Positions 20,800 through 32,161 of a stretch of 64,000 nucleotides of DNA are shown here, one piece after another; position 1 is the first letter of the stretch, and every line of letters starts with the position of its first letter. Under the pieces are notes generated by a model. The model had not been told where the DNA came from. It was given only the letters and a program-made list of their open reading frames with translations, and did not search any database. A program made the position numbers and the translations under genes. Source of the stretch: Lumbricus rubellus (taxonomy: Eukaryota; Annelida; Clitellata; Crassiclitellata; Lumbricidae); NCBI GenBank assembly GCA_945859605.1, contig OX243818.1, forward strand, positions 38,008,273 to 38,072,272. The letters run 5' to 3'.

Positions 20800-23700
20800 T
20801 CTGGCTAGCAAAGCGATAAAATGTCATAGTAGGCCTAAACGCTTCTGCTTTTATTATGCAGTAGTTAGGCTACACTCAGTAGTTCAATAGATCGCCGATA
20901 TAGATCGGCTTTTAGCCTAGCCATATAAAATCTTTTGCATTCCGTCCTTCAATAATAGTGATCGTGTAGGCTTAATCTGTCGCGCCCTTTTAAACTTTTA
21001 AACCACTCTAGCCGCGACACTCTTTTAAAGTACGTTAACGTTTTTTTTAAAAATTGAAGTCTTCTAAAAGCACTGTAAGCCGGCAACATTTAGCTATGAT
21101 GTAGTCTTCTGCGATTCAAGAAGCGTGAAAGGACGTTATTTTGGTCAGATAATATCGGACACGCTCTGTGCCTTTGTGTGGCCACCACCTGTAGGCTAGA
21201 CATCAACATCATTGTTTTCAGCCAAGCAGAACGCAAATTCGTGTCAACTGAACAATACCGAATCTGCTTGTATCCAGACTAAACTTAACGAAGGCGTTTG
21301 ACACTGTGCCATCGGTTTGTGGCGTTTTCATATTATTGTGAGACCGTATAACAGTCTGAGTTTTATTTTCATTCAACAGTTCAACTGATGCGTTAGACCT
21401 AGTAACTAGGATGGATAGCACAACAGGTAAGCCCGGTTGGTTCATGTACAGGCAATGCCCGACTCCTAACAAACTATTATTTTCAAAAATATACCACATA
21501 TAAAAGATTGCACTTTAATTAGGTTAATTGTTAGCATTTACTATAATTAATTGTTAGCATTTACTATAATTAATTGTTCGCATTTACTATGATTATCGCC
21601 CCTTCAAGACCATCTACTCAGAAGCGCTCCCTCGGCACAACTTCGGCTAAATGTGACAGTCTTAAGACCAGAGATGAACATGATGGATTGATTCTAGGAC
21701 AATTATAGGGGAAGTGCCCTTTCAAGTTTTCAGCGGTCAACTTCATGTCATAATTGTCTAGATCTAATAATACTATTGTGGTTATGCCTTTTTCAAGCCG
21801 AGATACATGAAGTGGTTTGCACTACTCCGGCATAATTAGGTCTATAATAATTATTATATGATATCTGGACATTCATACCATCCGTGTCGCCAGTGACATC
21901 CAATGCTTGCTGGAATTGTTTTTAACCTAGCGATCAACAGTTTCGTTTGCTTTGACATGCAACATTATTATTTTATCTTAACAAGGTTGGTGATTTAGGC
22001 CTAGGTAGGCCTACATGTACGTTAACACACACTGCCAGTCTGCCATCTTGTCGTCAACAGTATCATATCTGGCAGCAAATAACAAGGAATGCGGACGAAG
22101 ATGTCGTGGTGAACATAATGATCTTAAACAAATAAAGCATATCAATGTTGATGTCATTATTATGTTAGTGTCGATGTAGATTAATATTATTATTTTGCAA
22201 CTGGTGATAGTTGTTTGACTTTCTAAATGATGGTTGGTTCAGCTCGTCTGAAACTCACGATGAAACAGGTAGGCCTTGTTTTGCATTGATTATATCCAGA
22301 TTGAAATTTAGTTAACTGACATCTTCAGAGTATGTTTGTTTAATTCCAATTTTGAATGTCAAAATGGCTATTGAATTACATCATAATGTATGTGTGAGAG
22401 AGACAGACAGACAAACAGACAGAAGACAGACAGACAGATATACAGACAGACGGAGAACGAGGGAGATAGACAGACAGAGAGAGGAAGAGAAAGCTTGCTA
22501 AGATTTCGGATGATCTGAAGTCGAGAACAATGTGACGACGTAGAACGTCACCAGACTGAGTCGCTCGCTTCGACTTTATTTATTTGTCAGATTTCTTACC
22601 TCAGCTGGTTGCATCAGTTTGCTTTTGCGTTGAAATCACTCAAAGTCTAAGACAATAATACTTACCGTACTCGTATTGAAATTCTTGGATCACCTACTGA
22701 AGCTTTTCGCCTGTTTAAATAGCCTAGATGCGTTGTAGGAGTCAGTGCATAGGTTTGTGTGCCAGTCATCTGGACAGGAGGAACAATTATTGTCGTAAAA
22801 TTCTGTTATTAGGCCACTTAGGCCTACTCTGCAAGTTGATGTTGATAATTTATGAGGCACTGCGAATAAAATTTAAAAAAAACTGGCAAGAAAATAGCTG
22901 ACAATTTTCCTCTGTGCCCTGATATACGAGTCCATTGAGCAGATACAAGCTCAGGAATAACTCGTCCGACACGACGAACAGCAAAACGGTTGACCCGATC
23001 AAAATGCCTAATGATCTCAAGTGAATAGCAAAAAAATGGGCCTAATTTATAACCTAATTTATTCTAACGATGACCTAATTTATTCTAACAGAGTAACTGA
23101 AAACCTTAAATGTACAGGAATATTAATGTGCCCAAAAATTATCGGTAGCCTAATCACTCATTTATTTTATGCCTCGGTAGCTTACTCGGGTATGAACCGA
23201 GTATCTTATATCGGTTGTTTTTAAGAGTCCATGTTTGTATGCTATTAGGAGGTCAACGACTAGGCAATAAGTGAACGCTATTAAAACGCGAAGCGATTAT
23301 TATTTTACGACTAGGTCTACTTCTCTGTTTGAACAGGACGGTGCGTTAGGCCTATATGCAGTAAATAGCTTGTAACCACCGAACGTGACTATAGTCTGTC
23401 CATGCGTGAATTCGTCTAATGCAGTATTCGGATTGCCTACTAGGCTACTTCTTAATCTTGATGATTCGTGTAATCAGACATCTGATGTGGTTGGACAAAC
23501 ATTTAGCCTGGTGACAGATCTCGGACGAATTTATTGTCTATTGAAACACTCGGTGTGGTTTCGTCGTTAAGGGTGTGCCGTGTCGGAGTGTTTAGTACTA
23601 AGCAGGTGTATGACTAGTCGACAATGGTGAGAGCCCGATCGACAGCGTTACTTCAGAATCTGTACAATGAATCGAAGGCTGCACGTACTGTACTAAAATA

Positions 23701-24083
23701 TTAATTCACTGCACATCATTCTGTCGGCCGCTGTCCATGAGAATCAGTCAGTCAGAACGGCCAGGGTCAGTGTAATAAATTCTGGACTCTTTGTGGTAGA
23801 GCAGTCACGGGCTCTAAGCCATCTTTATGCTCTGTCAAGTGATTAAATAGAACAATTTTATGTCATCTAAGTGCAGTTACAACCATGATATTTTTACTCA
23901 GTTGATTATTTAAAAAAGTAGAAAGCCATAAAATAAACTTCGTATAGCCACTGGGCCGTTAGGTCCCTAAGAGTCGCAGGCTCTTCAGCATTAATTTTGC
24001 CCTGCCCTCTGTGGACGAACCTGAGAACGGTCACCGCCCTCTGCTGGCGTTGACTGAAGGCCACGTACTGATGTTTCTATTGG
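20800..24083. other. 3.3 kb without a recognised gene
   Basis: Mostly AT-rich intergenic sequence. It contains a degraded SINE/LINE tail in minus orientation (21590-21670), direct repeats of AATTGTTAGCATTTACTAT (21525-21585), a GACA-rich microsatellite (22395-22460) and a GC-balanced stretch at 23380-23580 with a 61-aa ORF lacking features. None of the ORFs up to 93 aa shows a domain. Confidence 0.5.
22395..22460. repeat. (GACA)n-rich microsatellite
   Basis: Imperfect GACA/CAGA repeats. Confidence 0.85.
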
Positions 24084-24269
24084 TATGGGGACATAGGCGC
24101 AGTGTTGTTGAAAGTATCGGGCAAATGTACTTAAGTAAAAGTAAAATGGATTTTAGTTACTTAAGTAAAAGTAAAAGTACTCATCACAAATTTTACTTAA
24201 GTAAAAGTAAAAAGTAGCCCCCTCAAATAATACTTTTAAGTAAAAAGTAAAAGTACCTAGTCTTTCTAT

Positions 24270-27200
24270 TGTTACGTTCGTCTAGGAGATGATAGAATGA
24301 AAGTAAGGCCCCGGGTTGAAATAACATATGAGTTTAATAACAAGAGCAGTATATACAGGCGAAAAGCACTTAACTAAGGTCTTAACTAGAGTCATACCGT
24401 TACAAGCAGCACGTAGAAACACCAAGCAGGCGAAGAGACACGACCAAACGGACGACGGGTCCAAACGAACATCCCAGCAAGGAACAACCAACGGGGTTGA
24501 ACAGCAAACGGTGTCCTCACACACCAAACGACCAAACGACCACCAGGTCCAAAAGAAAGCAAGCGGTGCCCACCACGACAAACGGTGTCCTCACACACCG
24601 ACAGCACCAGAGCGACCCACGTCATCCACCAGACAGCAACACCGCGCGCTTCGGTTTCTCGTCGTAGCAATTGTCCCCGGCGTAATCGACGACCACCATC
24701 GACCATTGACTCTCCAACATCCACCGAAAGCACATCCTGCAAAGAAACTCCCGCAGACAACTGAGAATGCTTGCAACATAAATCCTCTTCAACCATAACG
24801 GATGCAAGAACAGAAACCTCAAGTGACACACGCTCACACTCAAGCACAGTATCCACATCGGACATACCAACAATACCATCAATAGGCACAAAACTTGTAG
24901 CACAAGCTTTAAATTCAGAGAAATGTTCAATCACAACACAGTCTTCCGTATCTGATGCAACCACATAACAATTGGCATTGGCTCCCGACTCATCGACATA
25001 AATATCAGACACCGCCGAAACAAAATCAAAGTCAAAACATGAACCTTCATGCACATCATCATTGACAACGAACGCCGACACAACTGACCAATCACAAGAA
25101 ATATGCCTACTCAAAGAATCAACAGTGTACTCTGATGCACCCACATTACAATCAAACGCAACACAGGAGCAATCATGTACACGATTCCTCACTAAGCCTA
25201 CCAAATATACATGCCAACGAACAACGTTATCGTGCAACAACTTTCCATTCACAGTAAACTTCACATCCTTGTCAATCAACAACAACTCATCAGACAACAC
25301 AAAGTCATTAGACTCCTCTCGCACAAGAAAGCAATGAGTCAGCACCACAAACTTCTGAACTTCCACAAACCTTTCAACCAACTTAACAGTTATGCACAAC
25401 CGTACAACAGTCGAAATAGTGCAACACCAACAATTCTTAACCACTGATGGCTCATAGACAACAGTTGTCATCATCGACTCAACAGACAAACGTCCTTGCA
25501 CACAATCATGCCATCGAACAACACTCGTACAACCAAGCGACTCTTCAACCAATGGAGAAACAACATTCTCGGTCGCTGTAGAACAATGCCGTGCTGTATT
25601 TACACCACAGCCAAACAACTTGTCATCATCCACACAAATCATGTCTCGATGCAACCATGCAACGACGTTGTCAACAAAGTCATTCATCCGTAAACAACCA
25701 ACTTCAGCCAACAATCTGTTAGATATATAATCGGTCATCCAAGTTCGGTTTTCTTTCAGTTCGTACACAACATTCACACACAGCCGATGCAAGCGTTTAG
25801 GAAAAAATCTCCTAACCCAAACGAACTTCAACTCGTGCGACACAAATTCAAACTGACTACCAGCCACATCAACATCCGTATCGAATGGAGGAATCACGAA
25901 ATCCATCGCATCTCCCAAAACTCCATTTACCCAAAACGTACACTCCTCACATACATGCATGTCCGTAGTCAACTGTACGCTCGTCTCAACGGAAGAATAA
26001 ACATCACTCACATCTTCATGCACTGCACCTTCATCAACTTCATTCGACACAGTCGTACGACTTTCACATACAATCGACTGCATACTTGTCTCAACGAGAG
26101 AACACTCCTCAATCTGTTCATGCAACACACCTGCAATAGGCCTACCACACTGCACATCATGCGAGTCATTCATGCACGACGTCTTCCACACACTTAACTG
26201 TACTTTGGCCTCAGCGGGAGAACCAACATCAACAACAGTTTCATTCAACGCCTCTGCAAAACCTCGCTGCAAATTATCCTTAGCAAACTCGATCTCCTTT
26301 TCAACGACAGAAACATTCGACTCGTTCAACCACGCTTCATCGCACACAGCACTCAGTTTATCGACACTCGATACAAGCTCACACGCCTCAGCGCACACAA
26401 CGTCCCAGTCATTCAATGCAAGAGACCAATCATCGACAACATTCTTACACTCCTCGGCATACACACGTTCGCTTAAATCTGCACCAGTTTCAACTTCAGA
26501 CCACATGCATACATTCTCATTCACATCAACCAATACACCAAATTCATCCTTAACCAAATCCTCACAGACATCGTCATGCTGTACGCTTAGGCCTACGTCT
26601 TCAAGCAAACCAAATTCAACTATATCGTCAAAAGAATCGTCGTACACATGTTTCAATTTCCCAATTTTACGACACTCCTTCGAATTCTTCAAACATCTTT
26701 TGCTACCATTCCCTGATGAATTATGTTTAGCTTGCAAAGAATGTAATTGATTTTCCTCGGCCAATCTCTCCCGAGCAATTTCCTCCCAAATTTCACTTGA
26801 AATTTTCTCAATTGAAACACTTCTACGAAAATAACCGTCTCTCTGTTCACGTTCACGAAGACGCTCCGAAAATATCCAAGCCTCAGCCATACTTCTTTCC
26901 AAAGGACGCAATTTCTCTTCCAACTTCCTCATTTTCCTCTTCTCTTTACAAGCCAACTGCTTAGCATGTTTCGCCTCTAAATTCTCCCAAGGTTTCATTT
27001 TCCTCAAAAAATAACACCAACACAAAAGACAACTTGCTTCGTGTACTACCGCACACGCACAAAAACTACGCAGAAAAAATTCCTTTCTCCCACGCGTAAC
27101 AAAATCTTCGAAATGTCGAACCCCACGACACAAAATGAAGGCAAATTCACCTCACAAATTTCTCAAAATTCAAACGTCAAATTTCATCGATGAACGCGTG

Positions 27201-27707
27201 TCAAACGCCCAAAATTCTCAAAAGGACAACCAATTTTACGGTCGAACCAACCAACAAAACGTCGCAAAACGTACTCGACCAAATTTAACGCTCAGTCAAC
27301 ACCTGACCGACGAACAAACAAACGCACAAAATGTCACACGGACAAAACGTAGGTACACCCATACGTCGCTTTTACAAATTTTAACGCTCAGTCAAACCAC
27401 GTGACTGCCGAACGAACGCACAAAATTGTCCCATGGACCAAACGTAGGCGCAACCACAAGTCGCATTAACCGACACAATTTACGCACGGCCTAGGCCTAC
27501 AAAATTCCTCCGACGCACCACGCAACAAAAGTCCATCCCAAAAATCAACCACAACAGACGGACAGAAACTTTCCTCAAATTTGTTAGACCCCATACGAAA
27601 TGAACTTAGCGAACCGGCGGAAAATTACGAAAATGGCCGGAAAATTTTGAAAAGGACGGGCCCCCATTTGTTACTTTCATTCTATCATCTCCTAGACGAA
27701 CGTAACA
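24270..27707 (-). mobile_element. 3.4-kb TIR element with 4-bp duplication (Ginger-like termini)
   Basis: Perfect 37-bp terminal inverted repeats (24270-24306 and 27671-27707) begin TGTTACGTTCG. CTAT is duplicated at 24266-24269 and 27708-27711. TGTNR-type ends with 4-bp duplications match what is described for Ginger DNA transposons, whose transposase derives from a gypsy-type integrase. No integrase catalytic motif is visible. The whole interior is strand-skewed (plus strand A/C-rich, G-poor). A single long minus-strand ORF fills it. Confidence 0.75.
24392..27133 (-). CDS. 913-aa ORF of unknown function carried by the TIR element
   Basis: The ORF is uninterrupted for 2.7 kb. Residues about 45-125 are basic and heptad-like (KEKRKMRKLEEKLRPLERSM), predicting a coiled coil; a Lys/Cys/Ser-rich patch follows (SKRCLKNSKECRKIGKLK). 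Residues 160-800 are unusually rich in Val, Asp, Glu, Ser and Cys with repeated VxxEVxxSV-like phrasing. The C-terminal 110 residues are Arg/Trp/Phe-rich and contain an internal repeat (EDTVC...PGGRLVV and related). I see no DDE/DDD catalytic triad, zinc knuckle, protease or RT motif. Base skew alone would still give about one stop per 17 codons, so the frame looks maintained. A better initiator may be the Met at about residue 46, just before the charged region. It could be a Gag-like or accessory protein. Confidence 0.55.
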   Translation of the reverse strand: MCRGVRHFEDFVTRGRKEFFLRSFCACAVVHEASCLLCWCYFLRKMKPWENLEAKHAKQLACKEKRKMRKLEEKLRPLERSMAEAWIFSERLREREQRDGYFRRSVSIEKISSEIWEEIARERLAEENQLHSLQAKHNSSGNGSKRCLKNSKECRKIGKLKHVYDDSFDDIVEFGLLEDVGLSVQHDDVCEDLVKDEFGVLVDVNENVCMWSEVETGADLSERVYAEECKNVVDDWSLALNDWDVVCAEACELVSSVDKLSAVCDEAWLNESNVSVVEKEIEFAKDNLQRGFAEALNETVVDVGSPAEAKVQLSVWKTSCMNDSHDVQCGRPIAGVLHEQIEECSLVETSMQSIVCESRTTVSNEVDEGAVHEDVSDVYSSVETSVQLTTDMHVCEECTFWVNGVLGDAMDFVIPPFDTDVDVAGSQFEFVSHELKFVWVRRFFPKRLHRLCVNVVYELKENRTWMTDYISNRLLAEVGCLRMNDFVDNVVAWLHRDMICVDDDKLFGCGVNTARHCSTATENVVSPLVEESLGCTSVVRWHDCVQGRLSVESMMTTVVYEPSVVKNCWCCTISTVVRLCITVKLVERFVEVQKFVVLTHCFLVREESNDFVLSDELLLIDKDVKFTVNGKLLHDNVVRWHVYLVGLVRNRVHDCSCVAFDCNVGASEYTVDSLSRHISCDWSVVSAFVVNDDVHEGSCFDFDFVSAVSDIYVDESGANANCYVVASDTEDCVVIEHFSEFKACATSFVPIDGIVGMSDVDTVLECERVSLEVSVLASVMVEEDLCCKHSQLSAGVSLQDVLSVDVGESMVDGGRRLRRGQLLRRETEARGVAVWWMTWVALVLSVCEDTVCRGGHRLLSFGPGGRLVVWCVRTPFAVQPRWLFLAGMFVWTRRPFGRVSSPAWCFYVLLVTV

Positions 27708-28130
27708 CTATAAGCTAAACTCAATCGATATTAACCCTCAAAAATACTAAATTCTCGAAATGGCACTTATCGTTGAGTCTAGTACACACGCTTCCGATTC
27801 ATTGTTAGCACAATTCACACATGAAGAGTCGTTCTGCTGCAGAAATGGCAGTGCACCACCCATCAAAAATTTATTTTTAGGCATGCAAAATTGAATAAGC
27901 TATCTTAGCTTAGAAAAACGAAATGTTAATTAGCGCTTTGAAGTAACGAACATTGTAACGAGTGTCGCATAAATTGTAACGAAATAAAAGTACTGAAATA
28001 TGGGTAAAATTTTACTTCGTTGAAAGTAAAAGTATTTCATTTTTTCGATACTTCGTTACATGTGAAAGTACTCAAACTTTTACTAAAGTACAGTAACGCG
28101 TTACTTTTACTTCGTTACTGTACAACACTG

Positions 28131-28508
28131 GGTACTTGTTTTTTAATTCACCCCCAACAGCTTTGTTTCTTGGTAGCATCCTATAAAAATTATTATATAG
28201 TTGCTATCCAACTTCTATTGAGAGAACAATAAATTTTCGTCAATCCGGCTCCAGTTAGGCAAGAACATTTTCATCAATCCAGCTTCAATTTCAGCAGAAT
28301 GACTGCACTAACCCTAAAACGAACCCTAACCGACCCTCACGACGCCTGACCTGAGCCCTAACCGACCCTCACGCGCTGAATCCCGCTTCTATTTCGTTAC
28401 AAAATATTTTAAATCGATTTTATAAATTTTAGTGGTCGTCAAACAAGCAAGAATCAACGCTCTTCTGGCCACCAATGACTGTTGGGGGTGAATTAAAAAA
28501 CAAGTACC
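28131..28508. mobile_element. Inverted-repeat element, GGTACTTG termini (Merlin-like), 378 bp
   Basis: Thirty-bp terminal inverted repeats start GGTACTTGTTTTTTAATTC. CAACACTG is duplicated at 28123-28130 and 28509-28516. That duplication is precisely the last 8 bp of the host hAT element. The core has CAATCCAGCTTC and CCGCTTCTATTTC motifs shared with elements at 18255, 19893 and 54169, plus ACCCTAACCGACCCTCACG repeats. GG ends with an 8-bp duplication are compatible with Merlin. Confidence 0.8.
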
Positions 28509-28770
28509 CAACACTGCATAGGCGTACGGGAGATTTCAGCAGTGGGGGAGGGTAAAGATTTCACTTCTGCCCAAAAAATAAATTTCATGGTGGGATTTTC
28601 CCAGGCGAAAGAAAGCTGACGACCTTTTTCAGTCATCGGGTTGAAATATCGTGAAAAATGCTATTGTTTCATATTTTTTCAGGTCTGCATGCCCGAAAAA
28701 CAGACTTGCCCGAAATTTAGGGGATATTAGCCTCCTCCTGGACCCCGCCTCGTATGCCTTTGTATGGGGA

Positions 28771-30309
28771 GCATAGATATTATGTGAAAAGAAAATTGGA
28801 CATCAACGACCAATCCCTTTGAGTGTCTTGCTTCAGCTGTCGAGACACTGGGGAAGATGGGGTAATACCGGCCACGGGGTAAATTTGGCCAGGGTGATTT
28901 CAAGAGAACCAGAGGGCAAGGAAAGATTTCAATGCTATCATCTAGTTCACAATATCATATTACGTATGTTTATCGAGATAGTTTTGTTTTTATGTGAGTA
29001 TAAAGGCGAAAAAAGGAGTTCGAGCCAAATCGACTTCTCTATGCTGTCTCCAATAACAGCTTGTGCTAGGATCGGTTCCCTAACTTTGACACTATCAATG
29101 AATCGTGCAAGGAATCACATCCGATGCGAGCAGAGTCGAGCATATGTTCATATAAGAAAACGACTATATACATAGCCCTATATACGATATTTAAAATATG
29201 AGTGCCTAAATTTCTCGTAAGTTATGTATTGCTGTATTGTATTGGCATCGGGGGATTGAAAGACGCCTGCGTGTATTGTGTTACGACAATAGAGCAACCA
29301 GATTGAACAAGAATTTTCTGCTACCATAATAATACATAGCCTACATGTACTGTATTAATGCATTGTCTGGACGTAAATAGACGCAAAACAAACGTAGTTG
29401 TAGGCTACTCGAAACTTCTTCAGCGCCCACAATATCCTAGCCGCTGGCACCAGCTTATTCACAGGCGTTCAGTCAAGAGAAAGTTGACAGGGTCAAGATC
29501 TGGAGCGTCTTGACAGACATAAAAGTATCCCTGACCTCACCCGTCGCCGCCTCTGCTTCGGTATAAGCTTATAGCTTATATTTCATGTTTTATGGGTAAA
29601 CAGCTACCAGTTTGAACAAGAGTGACCTTTTGTGCAGGAGCAGGAGCTTGCATGATGTGACGGCGTCACCATATGTGGCACCGATCATTATCTGACGTAA
29701 ATGTATTGCCTATTTTACTCTTGACCTGCTTTACGACCTGCGGGAAAAAATTCTTTTACTTTTATCGTCTTATTGACGTTTATTTTCGTCAACTTGTTGA
29801 ATCACTCCCATGACCCTTTCACCACCTGTCACAATTTTAGGTCTGCAGCTGGTCCCGACGCTGTTGCCTGGCTATAAACCGTTCTAGTTAAACACCACGT
29901 TGAGTAACTGTTATGTAGGCTAAAATGCCATTCCAGACATTCAATTTCGTTATCCGGACAATGTCTAAAAATGATTGAGGGATTATAATAGAAAAGGTAT
30001 GAAAAGATAATATGACGACGATGACGATGACGATGATGACAACGACAAAAAATTATTAGTTTACAGATTGGCAAATAAATAGGTGATTATACTATTATAA
30101 TAAGTGATAACAGCACTTCAGAATAGCCTATATTCTTAGGGTAGAACAATTATTAACGCTTTAGGAACTTTTGATATCTATTCGCGACGATTATAGCTAG
30201 GTCTACTGATTTAATTGCTCATTGTTGCTCTTATTACTGATGTTCGCTTAGGCCTAATGAAGACACTGAAATAAAGTAATACTAATTATTTTATAGTTCA
30301 TGTTGAAGA
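28771..30309. other. 1.5 kb without a recognised gene
   Basis: Contains ORFs of 118 aa (28819-29175) and 81 aa without domains, and a GATGAC-rich microsatellite at 30013-30050. GGGGTAATACCGG...GGGGTAAATTTGG near 28860 looks like a repeat. No convincing gene. Confidence 0.45.
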
Positions 30310-30317
30310 CCCTGAAG

Positions 30318-30747
30318 CAGTGGCGTAGCAATAGGGCGTGCAACCTGTGCAGTGCACGAGGGCCCCCGGCAGTAAGGGGCCCCTGGCGGTCAGAGTCAAA
30401 TTTTTACTTTCTGAATATTCAGAACGTAATCAAGTCTAGCCTACAAGTTTGGCGTAGGCCTACACGCTCAAAAGTGTCATTGGTTTAAGCTCTAATTCAA
30501 TTTTCTCTGGTAGACTGAAGAAATTTTAAATGTTTTATAAATATAGGCTCTATAAATGAGAAAATTATAAAAATTGTGATAAGCTAATTATATATTTAAT
30601 TACGAGTGCGAAATATGCAGTGTCTATATCAAAAGAGCCAGGCGTTTTTGCACAGCCTTTTTGTTTGAAATCGAGGGGTTCAAGCATTAAAGGGGCCCGA
30701 AACCAAAACCCTGCACAGGGGCCCCCAAACACCTTGCTACGCCGCTG
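30318..30747. mobile_element. hAT-like MITE, CAGTGGCGTAGC termini (430 bp)
   Basis: Termini CAGTGGCGTAGCAA and TTGCTACGCCGCTG; CCCTGAAG is perfectly duplicated (30310-30317 and 30748-30755). GGGGCCC-rich subterminal blocks occur on both sides. Non-coding. Confidence 0.85.
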
Positions 30748-31121
30748 CCCTGAAGGATCATGTTTAACTCGGGAGGAAAAACAATAATAATAACAATAAT
30801 CATAAAAATTATAGGCCTAATTGTTTTAATGATAATGATAGTCTATTGATAGATCTAATGATAGATCAGTGATGACGATTCTACCCTAAACAATAATTAT
30901 TATTATTATAAGCATGAGTATATTGACGAATGTTTGGAATGGCCCTGGCAGAAAGTAATGGCTTGTTTTTTCTTTATCTAATTCGGTTTTCCGGTGCTAA
31001 CTTGATTTTGCTGATATTCCAATAATATTACTGTTCAAAGGCAGACAAAAGCGCGTCTGACGTCAACCGTTGACCCGTCACGCCCGCCACTCGCTGACCT
31101 ATTTAGCGTAGCACGCCGGGG

Positions 31122-31440
31122 CAGGGGCGAATCCAGGGGGGCAATCCGGCTATGCCCCCCATTTAAATTAATATGAAACTTGCTTCATCCTTTAACAAGG
31201 CCGTACGGAAAAGAAATGAAACTGGCGAAGTATGATATTAACTGCACAGCCAGCATTTGTAATCCCTGTTGTGCCCTTGTCAGAGAAAATTTTTCACGAC
31301 CTTTTTAGTCGTTTGTCAGAAATTTCCCAAGAAATGTCACAAGTCGCCGCCGAACAAACTATTAGGCTATGACCTTTTTAGTCATTCACGTCATTCACCA
31401 GAAACAGAAATTTATTTTTCTGGCTGTTGAGCGAAGCTGG
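31122..31440. repeat. hAT-type MITE fragment
   Basis: Starts GGGGCGAATCCAGGGGGGC, like one end of CAGTGGCGGATCCAGG elements, and contains two GACCTTTTTAGTC motifs (31295 and 31371). The other end was not found. Confidence 0.5.
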
Positions 31441-31529
31441 GCATTTTTATACACTGAGCTTACTTCCCGAGGGATCCCGTACGCCTAAAATGTCGGGATT
31501 TCGACAATTTAGGAAGATGGTTATTGTAT

Positions 31530-31821
31530 CATGGGCGCCCCCAGAAAGTTTTGCAAGAGAGACAATTAAAACGCAATGGTCGCGGTTAAAGATATTTAGC
31601 AAGAGTCTGAAAAATGTAAAGCAGACATTTAGAAACATGGGTCTTTTTCATAGAGGTTTCTAAATGTACATTTATCAGTTCCACTTGTTTATCATTAATG
31701 CCATGAGTGCTTTAGTAGAAGAAATTTGACAAAATCGACATAGTAGCCTAGTAGTAAAAAATAAGTCTACTTTTCAGGGTGGGCAAGTGCCCCCTCTTGC
31801 CCCTATGTGCGGGCGCCCATG
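31530..31821. mobile_element. hAT-like MITE, family CATGGGCGCCC (292 bp)
   Basis: Termini CATGGGCGCCCCC and GTGCGGGCGCCCATG; TATTGTAT is perfectly duplicated (31522-31529 and 31822-31829). Opposite orientation to the copy at 19456-19810 and less diverged at its ends. It lies about 340 bp upstream of the SLC5 start codon. Confidence 0.85.
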
Positions 31822-32161
31822 TATTGTATCGAATTTCTAGGCCCTCCATTTGTCGCCATTCCATTCTCACGCAGTTATTATTAATTTTACCTAGATCTTT
31901 CTATAAAAAAACCGCTGGCCCTAGAGCATTATTTTCGTAGGCAATTTTACCTTACATGTGATTCACTGGAACGTTTGTTTTATCTTGTGCAAATAAAAAA
32001 AAATTCTTATAGTTTCATAATTCATTGTACTAACAATCTTGAGGCAGTTTCAACTTATGATTCACTGCTTGGGGCTGTTGTACCATATTATCCTACTTCA
32101 GCAGAATGATTATCTTCATTATTTTTTATAATGCATTTATTTTGATATTTATCTTTCAGAT

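Larger units (their letters stand above)
24100..28516. mobile_element. hAT-like element, CAGTGTTG termini, hosting two further insertions
   Basis: Termini are CAGTGTTG and CAACACTG; the duplication is CATAGGCG at 24092-24099 and 28517-28524 (8 bp, perfect). Its own sequence (24100-24269 and 27708-28130) contains ACTTAAGTAAAAGTAAAA and AGTAACGCGTTACTTTTACTT runs typical of non-autonomous hAT elements starting CAGTGTTGTACAGTAACG. It inserted exactly within the terminal 8 bp of the CATAGGCG MITE. No coding capacity of its own. Confidence 0.85.
24092..28762. mobile_element. MITE family CATAGGCGTACG, interrupted by a nested insertion
   Basis: TATGGGGA is duplicated at 24084-24091 and 28763-28770. 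The left terminus is split: its first 8 bp (CATAGGCG) at 24092-24099, then the inserted hAT-like element, then CATAGGCGTACGGGAG resuming at 28517. The right terminus is CCGCCTCGTATGCCTTTG. Without the insertion the MITE is about 250 bp. Related pieces are at 59798-59893 and 59975-60279. It carries a GACGACCTTTTTCAGTC motif at 28619. Confidence 0.85.

Noticed and set aside
21218..21499. 93-aa minus-strand ORF
   Set aside because: No domain, signal peptide, splice context or codon signal; in AT-rich intergenic DNA.
24328..27404. Plus-strand ORFs of 65-192 aa within the TIR element
   Set aside because: Shadows of the 913-aa minus-strand ORF, favoured by the low-T, low-G composition of the plus strand.
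24270..27707. LTR retrotransposon
   Set aside because: Ends are TG/CA with a 4-bp duplication, but the repeats are inverted (37 bp), not direct, and no RT or primer site is seen.
28819..29175. 118-aa ORF
   Set aside because: No recognisable feature; part overlaps a GGGGTAA-type repeat.
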